Positions 1 through 6,333 of a stretch of 6,557 nucleotides of DNA are shown in pieces. The notes under the pieces are model-generated. The model was not told where the DNA came from. It searched no databases and saw nothing but the letters and a program-made list of their open reading frames with translations. The translations under genes and the position numbers were made by a program. Location of the stretch: assembly GCA_016929465.1 (NCBI GenBank), contig JAFGIT010000403.1, positions 1 to 6,557 of the forward strand. The letters are read 5' to 3'. The DNA is from JAFGIT01 sp016929465 [NCBI: Candidatus Coatesbacteria bacterium]. GTDB taxonomy: Bacteria > B130-G9. Every line of letters begins with the position of its first letter. The stretch's first letter is position 1.

Positions 1-714
1 CTCATGCACGATGTCGCTCTTGATAATCTTCATGTGGTATTCTGCATCGACCGGGCGGGAATCGTCGGTGATGACGGCCCGACGCATAACGGCACGTTCG
101 ATCTCTCCTTCCTGCTTCCGATACCAAACATGGTTGTAATGGCGCCCAAGGATGAGAACGAGCTTCAGCACATGCTCAAGACGGCCATTGAGTATGAAGG
201 ACCCGCGGCGCTCAGGTACCCGAGAGGGAAGGCGCTGGGCGTCCCACTCGACGAGAAATTAGAGACCCTAGAGATTGGGAAATCTGAGCTTTTGAGAAGC
301 GGAAGCGACCTCGCGATCTTCGCCATCGGGACGATGGTGAATCCGTCGCTCGAGGCAGCCGAGATCCTATCGCGTGATAACGGAATAGAGGCGGCGGTGA
401 TAAACGCCAGGTTCGCAAAACCAATCGACGTTGATATGCTGGTCAAATGGGCGAAGAAGACGAAGCGCATAATCACTGTCGAGGAGAACGCCCTTTCGGG
501 GGGCTTTGGCTCAGCTGTGCTGAGTGCGCTGAGCGATAATCAGCTCCACAGCGTCGCGGTGAGGCGGTTAGGGATAGGCGACTTCTTCGTCGAGCATGGA
601 GCGGCGGACTCGGTCCGGGCCGATTTGGGCCTGGATGCAGCGGGAATAGCGCATTCTGCCGCGGAATTTCTTAGTGATGCACGACCCAAGACAAAGAAAA
701 CAAAGAATCGATAG
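1..714 (+). CDS. dxs: 1-deoxy-D-xylulose-5-phosphate synthase, C-terminal part (5' end outside window)
   Basis: DXS is a cytosolic, thiamine-diphosphate-dependent enzyme. It condenses pyruvate with glyceraldehyde 3-phosphate to give 1-deoxy-D-xylulose 5-phosphate, the first step of the MEP isoprenoid pathway and a precursor for thiamine and pyridoxal. The frame is open from base 1, so the ATG at 4 is an internal Met; about 237 of roughly 620-640 residues are present. Counting from that Met, the end of the transketolase pyrimidine-binding domain is visible. It has DRAG (16-19), GDDGPTH (22-28), whose Asp and His are conserved active-site positions in the family, PNMVVMAP, and the substrate-binding RYPRG motif (about 71-75). 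The transketolase C-terminal domain follows, with VEENALSGGFGSAV and a terminal DFF..HG....R..LGLDA..I segment typical of DXS. The last 12 residues (ARPKTKKTKNR region) form a basic tail overlapping the start of tlyA. Nothing looks broken. Identification is secure from family motifs. Confidence 0.97.
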   Translation, partial: LMHDVALDNLHVVFCIDRAGIVGDDGPTHNGTFDLSFLLPIPNMVVMAPKDENELQHMLKTAIEYEGPAALRYPRGKALGVPLDEKLETLEIGKSELLRSGSDLAIFAIGTMVNPSLEAAEILSRDNGIEAAVINARFAKPIDVDMLVKWAKKTKRIITVEENALSGGFGSAVLSALSDNQLHSVAVRRLGIGDFFVEHGAADSVRADLGLDAAGIAHSAAEFLSDARPKTKKTKNR

Positions 715-1513
715 AATCCTAGTTGACCGGGGGCTAGCGGAGAGTCGGCAAAAAGCTGCGGCCCTGTTAATGGCCGGCAGAGTCCTGGTCGATGGCAAGC
801 TAGTATCGAAAGCCGGCGCTCAGGTCCCGGTCGAATCGAGCATAGACGTGAAAAAGCCAGCCTACGATTTCGTTAGCCGCGCGGGTGACAAATTGAATAC
901 CGCACTGGATCGTTTCGGAGTCGAGATTCGAGGTAAGGTCTGTATGGACATCGGGGCCTCAACTGGTGGCTTCACCGAGTGTCTGCTCGAGCGTGGTGCT
1001 AAGCTGGTCTATGCGATCGATGTCGGATACGGCCAACTGGCCCATAAGCTGAGAATACGGACGGATGTGGTCCCGATCGAGCGGACGAATATTCGCCATT
1101 TCGACGGGAGTGCTCTCGAATATCATCCGGAGTTCGCAACGATAGACGTTTCATTCATATCTCTCCGCCTGGTGCTCCCCAAAGCATTCGAACTACTTAC
1201 CGAGAACGGCGAGGTAGTTGCGCTCATAAAGCCTCAATTCGAGGTTGGCAAGGGGCAGGTAGGCAAAGGCGGCATCGTGCGCGACGTTACTCTTCACAGG
1301 TCTGTATTACAGGAGATCGCCGAATTCTCGCGCGGTATCGGCCTCCATCCCGCAGGTATCACCGCTTCCTCGATTCGTGGTCAAAAGGGGAATCAGGAAT
1401 ATCTATTCTATGGCAGTAAGCAGGCAGGTCCCGGACAGGACCTTTCAGAGCGAATTGAGGAAGCATTATTGCAGGCCAATTCAAATGAGGACACACAGTG
1501 TTCAAGACCATAG
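674..1513 (+). CDS. tlyA: TlyA family S4-domain 2'-O-ribose RNA methyltransferase
   Basis: TlyA proteins are SAM-dependent methyltransferases. In mycobacteria TlyA modifies 16S and 23S rRNA 2'-hydroxyls and affects capreomycin sensitivity; the old name 'hemolysin' is misleading. An S4 RNA-binding domain covers about residues 10-68 (RIDRILVDRGLAESRQKA, AGRVLVDG). A FtsJ/RrmJ-like Rossmann domain follows, with the SAM loop MDIGASTGGFTE (91-102) and DVGYGQLAHKLR. The family's K-D-K-E residues match K73 (SRAGDKL), D158 (TIDVSFISL), K186 (LIKPQFEVGKGQVG) and E242 (GNQEYLFY). At 279 aa the length is usual. I chose GTG 674; ATG 677 is equally possible, and no later start precedes the S4 domain. The ribosome binding site is weak (gcgga at 661-665). 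The start lies 41 nt inside dxs and the gene overlaps nadK by 16 nt, so it is probably co-transcribed and coupled with both. Confidence 0.95.
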   Translation: MMHDPRQRKQRIDRILVDRGLAESRQKAAALLMAGRVLVDGKLVSKAGAQVPVESSIDVKKPAYDFVSRAGDKLNTALDRFGVEIRGKVCMDIGASTGGFTECLLERGAKLVYAIDVGYGQLAHKLRIRTDVVPIERTNIRHFDGSALEYHPEFATIDVSFISLRLVLPKAFELLTENGEVVALIKPQFEVGKGQVGKGGIVRDVTLHRSVLQEIAEFSRGIGLHPAGITASSIRGQKGNQEYLFYGSKQAGPGQDLSERIEEALLQANSNEDTQCSRP

Positions 1514-2370
1514 CTATTGTGGCGAAGCCACACGCACATAACATAATCGAAATATTGAACGAGACCTGTGAATGGCTGTCGGAACAGGGCATCAAGGTCC
1601 GAGTGGACGAGCAAGTGGCTCACATGCTCGCCTCGAAGGCAGAGTCCATGCCGCGAGAGCACATCCTTATCGGCGCGGATATGGTCATAGTGTTCGGCGG
1701 AGATGGTACCCTGATCAGCGTGGCGAGGATAGCGCCCGAGCTCTCGGTGCCGATACTCGGGGTCAATGTCGGTGGCCTTGGCTTCCTGACAGAGATCCCT
1801 CTCGACGAGCTCTTTGCGTCCCTGTCAGAGATACTCGACGGTAAGTTCACTATGGAGGAGCGGACCGTCATTCGGGCGCGGGTATCGGGCGCTCAGAGAA
1901 AGTCCAAGACCTTTTTCGCAGTGAATGATTTCGTAATCAACAAGTCCGCAATAGCTCGAATGATTGACATTATGACTTATGTTGATGGTTCATTCGTAGC
2001 CAGATATCGCGGCGATGGCCTTATCATATCGACGCCGACCGGCTCGACTGCCTATTCTCTTGCTGCAGGGGGGCCGATATTGCAGCCAAAGACAAGTGTA
2101 CTGGTGCTTTCGCCAATATGCCCGCACACGCTCACTAACCGGCCAATTGTCGTCCCCGACAACGTCCAGATCAGAAACCAGCTCTTGAGCAAGGTGCAGG
2201 AGGTCAGTTTGACCATCGATGGGCAGGAGGTTGTTCACCTCTTTGACGGGGATGAGGTCCTTGTCTTCAAGGCGATGGAGAAAATGAGGTTGATCCAGAG
2301 GGTAGGGACAGACTACTACTCCATCTTGAGGCATAAGCTCTCATGGGGCAAGAACCTGGATAATCCGTGA
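1498..2370 (+). CDS. nadK: NAD kinase
   Basis: NAD kinase phosphorylates the 2'-hydroxyl of the adenosine ribose of NAD, using ATP or polyphosphate, and is the only de novo source of NADP in the cytosol. The 290-aa length is normal. Family motifs appear in order: N-terminal IAIVAKPHAHN, the signature FGGDGTLI (66-73) with the catalytic Asp in GGDGT, the glycine-rich ILGVNVGGLGFLTEI (86-100), AVNDFVINK (141-149, the NE/ND motif) and YRGDGLIISTPTGSTAYSLA (170-189), followed by the C-terminal beta domain with the TIDGQ segment. The GTG start at 1498 is supported by a ribosome binding site, tgagga (1486-1491), six bases upstream, and by the match of MFKTIAIVAKP to family N-termini. The start lies inside the end of tlyA (16-nt overlap in another frame), implying translational coupling. 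Identification is secure. Confidence 0.97.
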   Translation: MFKTIAIVAKPHAHNIIEILNETCEWLSEQGIKVRVDEQVAHMLASKAESMPREHILIGADMVIVFGGDGTLISVARIAPELSVPILGVNVGGLGFLTEIPLDELFASLSEILDGKFTMEERTVIRARVSGAQRKSKTFFAVNDFVINKSAIARMIDIMTYVDGSFVARYRGDGLIISTPTGSTAYSLAAGGPILQPKTSVLVLSPICPHTLTNRPIVVPDNVQIRNQLLSKVQEVSLTIDGQEVVHLFDGDEVLVFKAMEKMRLIQRVGTDYYSILRHKLSWGKNLDNP

Positions 2371-2396
2371 AAATGCCTGCAAGGGCAGGATGTGCT

Positions 2397-2424
2397 TCTC
2401 TCTCCCGGCGGGATTGGAGTGAGA
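2397..2424 (+). other. Imperfect hairpin in the nadK-yitJ intergenic leader
   Basis: The 88-nt gap 2371-2458 contains tctctctcc (2397-2405) and ggagtgaga (2416-2424). These pair as 4 bp, a T:T mismatch and 4 bp around a 10-nt loop. Just upstream, cctgc (2376-2380) pairs with gcagg (2385-2389) around a 4-nt loop. No T-run follows either stem, so neither is a standard intrinsic terminator. I see no core of a SAM, SAH or THF riboswitch. It may be an mRNA-processing or regulatory leader structure, or chance. Confidence 0.25.
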
Positions 2425-2458
2425 CCAATACAAGAAAAACGAAAGCGAGCAGAATATA

Positions 2459-4309
2459 ATGAAAAGCTTCATGGACGCCCTTAAATCCGGAGTTCTCGTT
2501 TGCGACGGCGCGATGGGGACCATGCTCTATTCGAAGGGCGTTTATATCAACCAATGCTTCGACGAGCTGAACCTATCGGCGCCGCACCTGATCAGGTCGA
2601 TCCACGCGGAATATCTGAAGGCTGGTGCGATGATACTCGAGACGAACACATACGGCGCAAATCGGCACCGGCTCGCACCCTTCGGCCTGGAGGCCAAGAC
2701 CACAGAGATCAACGCGAAGGGCGTGTCGATAGCCAAAAAGGTGGCTCGAAACCACGCCTACGTGGCAGGCGCTGTCGGCCGACTCAAGAGCACGGTTCTC
2801 TTGAGGGACATGCTGACGCCCGATGACATCAGGGCCATCTACGCGGAGCAGATTGAAGCACTCGCCACGTCGGGTGTTGACCTGATACTCATCGAGACGA
2901 TTTCGAGCTTCAAGATGATGTCGCTCGCAATCGAGGCTGTGCGCCAGGTCTGCGATCTGCCGATTGTCGCCCAGATGACCGTCACCGAGGAAGGGGCGAC
3001 GATATACGGTGACGAACCAGAGGAGATTGCGGAGTTCCTGAAGGACCAGAAGGTCGAAGTGGGCGGCCTGAACTGCTCGGTAGGCCCTCAGCAGATGCTG
3101 GACGCCATTGAGCGCATGGCTAAGACTAAGGATCTGCTCATATCCGCTCAGCCGAACGCCGGCCAACCCAAGCTGGTCGAAGGACGCTATATGTACCTCT
3201 GCTCGCCGGAGTACATGGCCGAATACGCGAGACGCTTCATAGCAAAGGGCGCGTCGATTGTCGGCGGCTGCTGCGGGACGACTCCCGCACACATCGCAGC
3301 GATTGCGGCTGCGGTCAAATCGACGACGAATGGTGCTTTCGAGGTCTTCGACGTCCAACTCGAGCTCGAGCAGGACGAGATACTCAAGGCGGAGGCGGAG
3401 AGGGAGCCGACGCGATTCGAGCAGGCCATGAAGAAGGGATTCACTCTGAGCATCGAGCTGAATCCGCCGAGGGGCGTCGGGATTGAGCGAGTCCTGGAAA
3501 GGGCTGCGATGATAAAGGAAGCTGGTGTTGACGCCATCAACATCGCTGACGGCCCGCGAGCTTCTGCCAGGATGAGCCCGATAGTACTTGGAAACGTGAT
3601 CGAGCGCGAGGTCGGGATCGACGTCATCGTCCACTTCTGCTGCAGGGACAGGAATATCGTCGCCTTACAGGCGGACCTTATGGCTGCTTATGTTGCGGGG
3701 CTGCGGAATGTCCTGCTCATTACGGGAGATCCCCCGAAGATGGGCGACTATCCGCTCTCGACCGCGGTCTTCGACGTCGATTCGATTGGGCTGTCCAAGA
3801 TCACGCGCAACCTCAATCTTGGCCTGGACCTCGCTGGGAAGACGATCAGCAGGCCGACCGAGTTCTTCATAGGGGTCGGCGTCAATCCCGGAGCGATCGA
3901 TCTGGAGGAGGAACTCAGGCGCTTCGCTGCGAAGAAGGAGGCTGGCGCGCAGTTCGCCATGACGCAACCTGTCTATGAGCCTGGTCTATTGGAGAATTTC
4001 CTGGAGAGATCGAAAGGGATCGATATACCCATATTCGTGGGCATTCTGCCGCTCATCTCCTACCGCAATGCTGAGTTCCTGCACAACGAGGTCCCGGGCA
4101 TGGCTGTTCCGAAGGAAGTAAGGGAGCGCATGAGGCACGCCACGAGCGGCGAAGAGGCTAAGCAGGAAGGCATCGCGATAGCGAGCGATGCGCTTCAATT
4201 GGCGATCGGGATGGACCGCATAGTCGGCGCGTATCTCATCCCCCCGCTGGGCCAGGTTGACCTCGCGTTGCAGGTCATCGAGCGGGTGGATCTGCCCTCC
4301 CGCGGATAG
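2459..4309 (+). CDS. yitJ: Bifunctional homocysteine S-methyltransferase / 5,10-methylenetetrahydrofolate reductase
   Basis: This is a two-domain cytosolic protein of methionine and one-carbon metabolism, 616 aa, the usual size for the YitJ-type fusion. Residues 1-about 290 are a Zn-dependent homocysteine S-methyltransferase barrel. It begins with VLVCDGAMGTMLYSKG (12-27) and ETNTYGANR (61-69), and the three zinc-ligand cysteines are C206 (GGLNCSVGP) and C271/C272 (VGGCCGTTPAHI). A Glu-rich linker (about 296-318) leads to a MetF-like FAD barrel (about 320-610). This has SIELNPPRG (331-339; E333 aligns with the catalytic Glu of MetF), NIADGPRAS, HFCCRDRN, LLITGDPPKMGDYP (419-432; D424 at the FAD/folate Asp position), QFAMTQPVYEP and GILPLIS. 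There is no cobalamin-binding or pterin domain, so it is not a full MetH. Which methyl donor the first domain uses in vivo is not settled by sequence. ATG 2459 matches family N-termini; its ribosome binding site is weak. An alternative start is ATG 2471. Confidence 0.93.
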   Translation: MKSFMDALKSGVLVCDGAMGTMLYSKGVYINQCFDELNLSAPHLIRSIHAEYLKAGAMILETNTYGANRHRLAPFGLEAKTTEINAKGVSIAKKVARNHAYVAGAVGRLKSTVLLRDMLTPDDIRAIYAEQIEALATSGVDLILIETISSFKMMSLAIEAVRQVCDLPIVAQMTVTEEGATIYGDEPEEIAEFLKDQKVEVGGLNCSVGPQQMLDAIERMAKTKDLLISAQPNAGQPKLVEGRYMYLCSPEYMAEYARRFIAKGASIVGGCCGTTPAHIAAIAAAVKSTTNGAFEVFDVQLELEQDEILKAEAEREPTRFEQAMKKGFTLSIELNPPRGVGIERVLERAAMIKEAGVDAINIADGPRASARMSPIVLGNVIEREVGIDVIVHFCCRDRNIVALQADLMAAYVAGLRNVLLITGDPPKMGDYPLSTAVFDVDSIGLSKITRNLNLGLDLAGKTISRPTEFFIGVGVNPGAIDLEEELRRFAAKKEAGAQFAMTQPVYEPGLLENFLERSKGIDIPIFVGILPLISYRNAEFLHNEVPGMAVPKEVRERMRHATSGEEAKQEGIAIASDALQLAIGMDRIVGAYLIPPLGQVDLALQVIERVDLPSRG

Positions 4310-4368
4310 ACGCTGTGCGGCCCCTGGACTGCGGCGGCTTGACGCGACAGGAGATTGGCGCTCGTTGT

Positions 4369-4398
4369 TCGCCCCGGGGCCATTCGTATCGGGGGCGA
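4369..4398 (+). other. GC-rich stem-loop downstream of yitJ
   Basis: tcgcccc (4369-4375) pairs with ggggcga (4392-4398), a 7-bp stem with a 16-nt loop, 60 nt after the yitJ stop codon. The overlapping gccccggggc (4371-4380) is itself palindromic, an alternative fold. There is no T-run directly after the stem (gtcttaatcgcc follows), so it is not a good intrinsic terminator, though it could protect the 3' end or act in termination by another mechanism. The rest of 4310-4435 shows no gene; it has a small direct repeat ctcaatt at 4412-4418 and 4430-4436. Confidence 0.25.
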
Positions 4399-4437
4399 GT
4401 CTTAATCGCCTCTCAATTGATCTGTTTTGCTCAATTA

Positions 4438-4494
4438 ATGCCCCTGCGGGGCATCATGTGAATAGCCGTAGGCGCAGCCTTGGCCAGCCTACGG
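4438..4494 (+). repeat. Left repeat unit with two hairpins
   Basis: The first hairpin is perfect: atgcccc (4438-4444), loop tgc, ggggcat (4448-4454). The linker catgtgaatagcc follows. The second hairpin pairs ccgtaggc (4466-4473) with gcctacgg (4487-4494), 8 bp around a 13-nt loop that itself holds gcc-tt-ggc. The unit is a diverged, inverted copy of 4591-4636. Confidence 0.6.
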
Positions 4495-4516
4495 ATCGGA
4501 AACGACCACAATGTAC

Positions 4517-4565
4517 ATTTCCCCCCATCCGACAATCGCCTCGCGATTGTCGGATGGGGGGAAAT
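4517..4565. repeat. Perfect 23-bp inverted repeat with 3-nt loop (49-bp palindrome)
   Basis: The left arm 4517-4539 begins atttcccccc and ends gacaatcgc. The right arm 4543-4565 is its exact reverse complement, ending ggggggaaat; the loop is ctc (4540-4542). On the plus strand the stem is followed by aaaaaagg rather than T, and on the minus strand the T-run lies 5' of the stem. It therefore does not fit an intrinsic terminator in either direction. It would form a very stable hairpin in RNA or a cruciform in DNA. It sits exactly at the centre of the larger inverted-repeat element. Confidence 0.9.
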
Positions 4566-4590
4566 AAAAAAGGATGTTCGCGGCTCAATA

Positions 4591-4636
4591 CCCCACGCTG
4601 ACGCCTGGGGCTACTCACATGTCGCCCTTCAGGGCG
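4591..4636 (-). repeat. Right repeat unit with two hairpins (inverted copy)
   Basis: cccca (4591-4595) pairs with tgggg (4606-4610); within it gc-tgac-gc can add two pairs after a C:C mismatch. The linker is ggctactcacatg (4609-4621). The outer hairpin is cgccc (4623-4627), loop ttca, gggcg (4632-4636). Order and linker match the left unit read from the other strand, while the stems differ in sequence but keep pairing, suggesting that structure is what is conserved. Confidence 0.6.
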
Positions 4637-4715
4637 GAGATTCATTAGATTGCACATCAAAGACGGGACACCAACGGGAATTGATTCAGGACAGTCTGCC
4701 TTCACATCTTTACGC

Positions 4716-4744
4716 TTGACGCCCCTGAAAAAATCCGTTTCAAT
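4716..4744 (+). promoter_or_regulatory. Candidate sigma70-type promoter for the beta-helix gene
   Basis: ttgacg (4716-4721, 5 of 6 to TTGACA) is followed after 17 bases by ttcaat (4739-4744, 4 of 6 to TATAAT). Transcription would begin near 4751, leaving a leader of about 40 nt before the ATG at 4794. The location suits a gene separated from its upstream neighbour by nearly 500 bp. Chance matches of this quality are not rare. Confidence 0.35.
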
Positions 4745-4781
4745 AGGCTTAGAACCGGCTATCAGTCTTAATCTCCGATAT

Positions 4782-4786
4782 GGGAG
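4782..4786 (+). promoter_or_regulatory. Ribosome binding site deciding the start of the beta-helix gene
   Basis: gggag lies 7 bases before ATG 4794 and 4 bases before ATG 4791. It places the start directly before a signal peptide. The longer reading frame opening at TTG 4650 overlaps no such site and would add 48 residues ahead of the signal peptide, so I reject that start. Confidence 0.65.
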
Positions 4787-4793
4787 TTTGATG

Positions 4794-6326
4794 ATGCATC
4801 AGACGAAGTCCTGTCCCGCGATCATAGCGATTTCACTCCTGCTTCTTTCTGTGTCCGCCGCAACCGCTGCTCCGCAGATATCGATATTCACCGACAGGGA
4901 AGTGTATCAGGCCGGGGATACGATCGAGGTAAGTCTGTCTGGGACCAACGAAGGGCCAGACATTAGCGTCGATGTGTATATCGGTCTTCTGACGCCGGGC
5001 GGCGACCTATTCACGCTGGGTGGATTGGAGTGGAGCCAGGGTATCGTGCCCTGGATCGTGGGCATCCAAGTTCCGAGCGGCTTCAGCTTGGCTCAGACGC
5101 CGTTCTTCTGGTTCGATTTGCCATGCGAGATGCCACCTATCAATGTGCCGGGTGAGTTCAGTTTTCTCGCGGGCGTTACGCGGGTTGGTACGCTGGACTT
5201 TGTATCCGAAATAGTCGATGCGACCTTCGAAGTCATTGAGAGCCCACCACTCGAGGTGTTCGTTGATGGCATCAATGGCAGCAACTCCAATGACGGCTCG
5301 GAAGACGCGCCCTGGCAGACGATTACCTACGCGCTCAACTCGGTGCAAGGCTGGGAGATCGCGCCGGTGATGATCTACGTGGCGGCCGGTGAATATTCCA
5401 ACTTCGAGGAGTTCCCGCTAATGATGGAGAGCTGGGTATTCCTGATTGGCGAGGGGGCGAGCTGCACAATCCTCAGGTCATCCGGATTTTTGCCACCAAG
5501 GGTCATTACCTGTGAGGATGTGAGTGGCGTCATTATAGAGGGATTCACCATCAGGGACGGCTTCTCAGGGGGATATGAATATTGGGGCGGCGGCGGGATA
5601 TTCTGCAGCAGTAGTTCCGTCATCATCCGAGACAACATAATAACTGGCAACGAGGCTTTGTATTGCGGAGGTTATGGAGAAGGCGGGGGAATCCTTATCT
5701 GTCGCGGGAGCTCGGCAGTTCTCTCCCGGAACCTGATCGTGGAAAACACTGCTTACGGCGGGGGTGGTATCTGCTGCTATGGGGCGAGTCCGACGATTGT
5801 CTCGAACATCATAGGCTGGAATGAAGATCGGTATTTAATGAGTGGTGGCGGAGGCATATGTTGCTTGGATGGAGCCTCTCCCAAGATTCTAAATAATGCA
5901 ATCGTGAGTAACGTCGGAGGGGGAATAAGCTGCACCTTCGAGAGCTCTCCCGAGATCATCAATAATACGATTGCTGGCAATGTTGCAGACTACTACGGCT
6001 CGGGTATAAGCTGCGGGGATGCTCAGCGTCCTTCAAATCCTGTTATTCGCGATTGCATCATATGGAATGATGGCGATGACATCTACAATTGCACCGCCTC
6101 ATTCTGCTGTATCCAGGATTCAATTGAGGGTGAGGGCAACATCCACGACGACCCAATGTTCGTGCCAGGACCACCCGGCATCTATTATCTCCATGCCGAC
6201 AGCCCGTGCATTGACGCGGGCAGCCGGTCGGTGGAGGATGCGGGTCTCTCTGGAACCACGACACGAAGAGATGGGATCCCCGATACTGGGACCGTGGATA
6301 TGGGGTGCCATTACCCTATTCCATAG
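4794..6326 (+). CDS. Exported DUF1565 / right-handed beta-helix repeat protein
   Basis: Encodes a 510-residue secreted or cell-surface protein of unknown substrate. Residues 1-25 are a Sec signal peptide (MHQTK, hydrophobic IIAISLLLLSVSAATA, likely AxA-type cleavage near 25/26). Residues about 27-148 (ISIFTDREVYQAGDTIEVSL, VDVYIGLLTPGGDLF, VPSGFSL) resemble an Ig-like or macroglobulin-type beta module common in front of extracellular domains of environmental bacteria. Residues about 153-200 match the DUF1565 pattern (VFVDGINGSNSNDGSEDAPWQTITYAL, MIYVAAGEYS). Residues 265-427 are about six beta-helix coils with GGGI.C and P.I..N.I..N motifs. The end, SPCIDAGS...TVDMGCHYP, resembles the C-terminal segment found on many such proteins. 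Pectate-lyase-like folds often bind or cleave polysaccharide, but no catalytic set is visible, so an enzymatic role is unproven. There is no LPXTG motif or C-terminal membrane anchor. It probably has its own promoter. Start ATG 4791 is the alternative. Confidence 0.85.
   Translation: MHQTKSCPAIIAISLLLLSVSAATAAPQISIFTDREVYQAGDTIEVSLSGTNEGPDISVDVYIGLLTPGGDLFTLGGLEWSQGIVPWIVGIQVPSGFSLAQTPFFWFDLPCEMPPINVPGEFSFLAGVTRVGTLDFVSEIVDATFEVIESPPLEVFVDGINGSNSNDGSEDAPWQTITYALNSVQGWEIAPVMIYVAAGEYSNFEEFPLMMESWVFLIGEGASCTILRSSGFLPPRVITCEDVSGVIIEGFTIRDGFSGGYEYWGGGGIFCSSSSVIIRDNIITGNEALYCGGYGEGGGILICRGSSAVLSRNLIVENTAYGGGGICCYGASPTIVSNIIGWNEDRYLMSGGGGICCLDGASPKILNNAIVSNVGGGISCTFESSPEIINNTIAGNVADYYGSGISCGDAQRPSNPVIRDCIIWNDGDDIYNCTASFCCIQDSIEGEGNIHDDPMFVPGPPGIYYLHADSPCIDAGSRSVEDAGLSGTTTRRDGIPDTGTVDMGCHYPIP
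5586..6074 (+). repeat. Beta-helix coil repeats within the exported protein
   Basis: Six glycine-rich coil starts are visible at protein residues (last Gly of each) 268, 299, 325, 354, 377 and 404, spaced 31, 26, 29, 23 and 27 residues. The shared pattern is G-G-G-I-x-C, then a Ser-rich turn, then P-x-I-x-x-N-x-I-x-x-N. A Cys follows the glycines in every coil: residues 271, 303, 328, 357, 380 and 407. Two coils carry a Cys pair (327-328, 356-357). Confidence 0.75.
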
Positions 6327-6333
6327 GGGAGAA

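Larger units (their letters stand above)
4436..4647. repeat. Nested inverted-repeat element (REP/BIME-like or non-autonomous mobile repeat)
   Basis: About 210 bp of intergenic DNA with near mirror symmetry centred on about 4541. From outside in, each side has taatg / catta, a short G+C hairpin, the shared 13-mer catgtgaatagcc (4455-4467; on the other side 4609-4621, reverse complement catgtgagtagcc, 12 of 13 identical), a second hairpin, a spacer, and half of a perfect palindrome. Short reading frames cross it on both strands but have no recognisable domain or supported start. I recall similar hairpin-plus-'tgaatagcc' intergenic repeats in several environmental bacterial groups, but cannot confirm family membership here. 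The layout resembles paired REP units in opposite orientation. No transposase is nearby, so any mobility would be in trans. Confidence 0.6.

Noticed and set aside
2455-2460. Perfect TATAAT as a -10 box before yitJ
   Set aside because: It overlaps the ATG start codon, so transcription would start downstream of it, and there is no -35-like sequence at the right distance. Moving the start to ATG 2471 would leave almost no leader.
2573-3634. 353-codon open frame on the minus strand
   Set aside because: It lies entirely within yitJ on the opposite strand, has no recognisable domain, and is the kind of antisense frame expected from GC-biased codons. The plus-strand gene is unambiguous.
4412-4436. 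ctcaatt direct repeats as target-site duplication or att site
   Set aside because: Only 7 bp, both copies lie on the same side of the inverted-repeat element, and they flank nothing recognisable.
4517-4565. Rho-independent terminator for the yitJ transcript
   Set aside because: The stem is strong, but the 3' flank on the plus strand is A-rich, and on the minus strand the T-run precedes the stem.
4454-4705. Minus-strand 83-codon frame through the intergenic repeat, and plus-strand frames 4257-4601 and 4480-4719
   Set aside because: Their sequence is the repeat itself. Because of the palindrome both strands read nearly the same peptide (PPIRQS..DCRMGGN), which is a symmetry effect, not evidence of a protein. 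There is no supported ribosome binding site or domain.
4650-4793. Extending the beta-helix gene to TTG 4650
   Set aside because: It would put 48 polar residues in front of a good signal peptide and run through the predicted promoter, while ATG 4794 has a well-spaced gggag.
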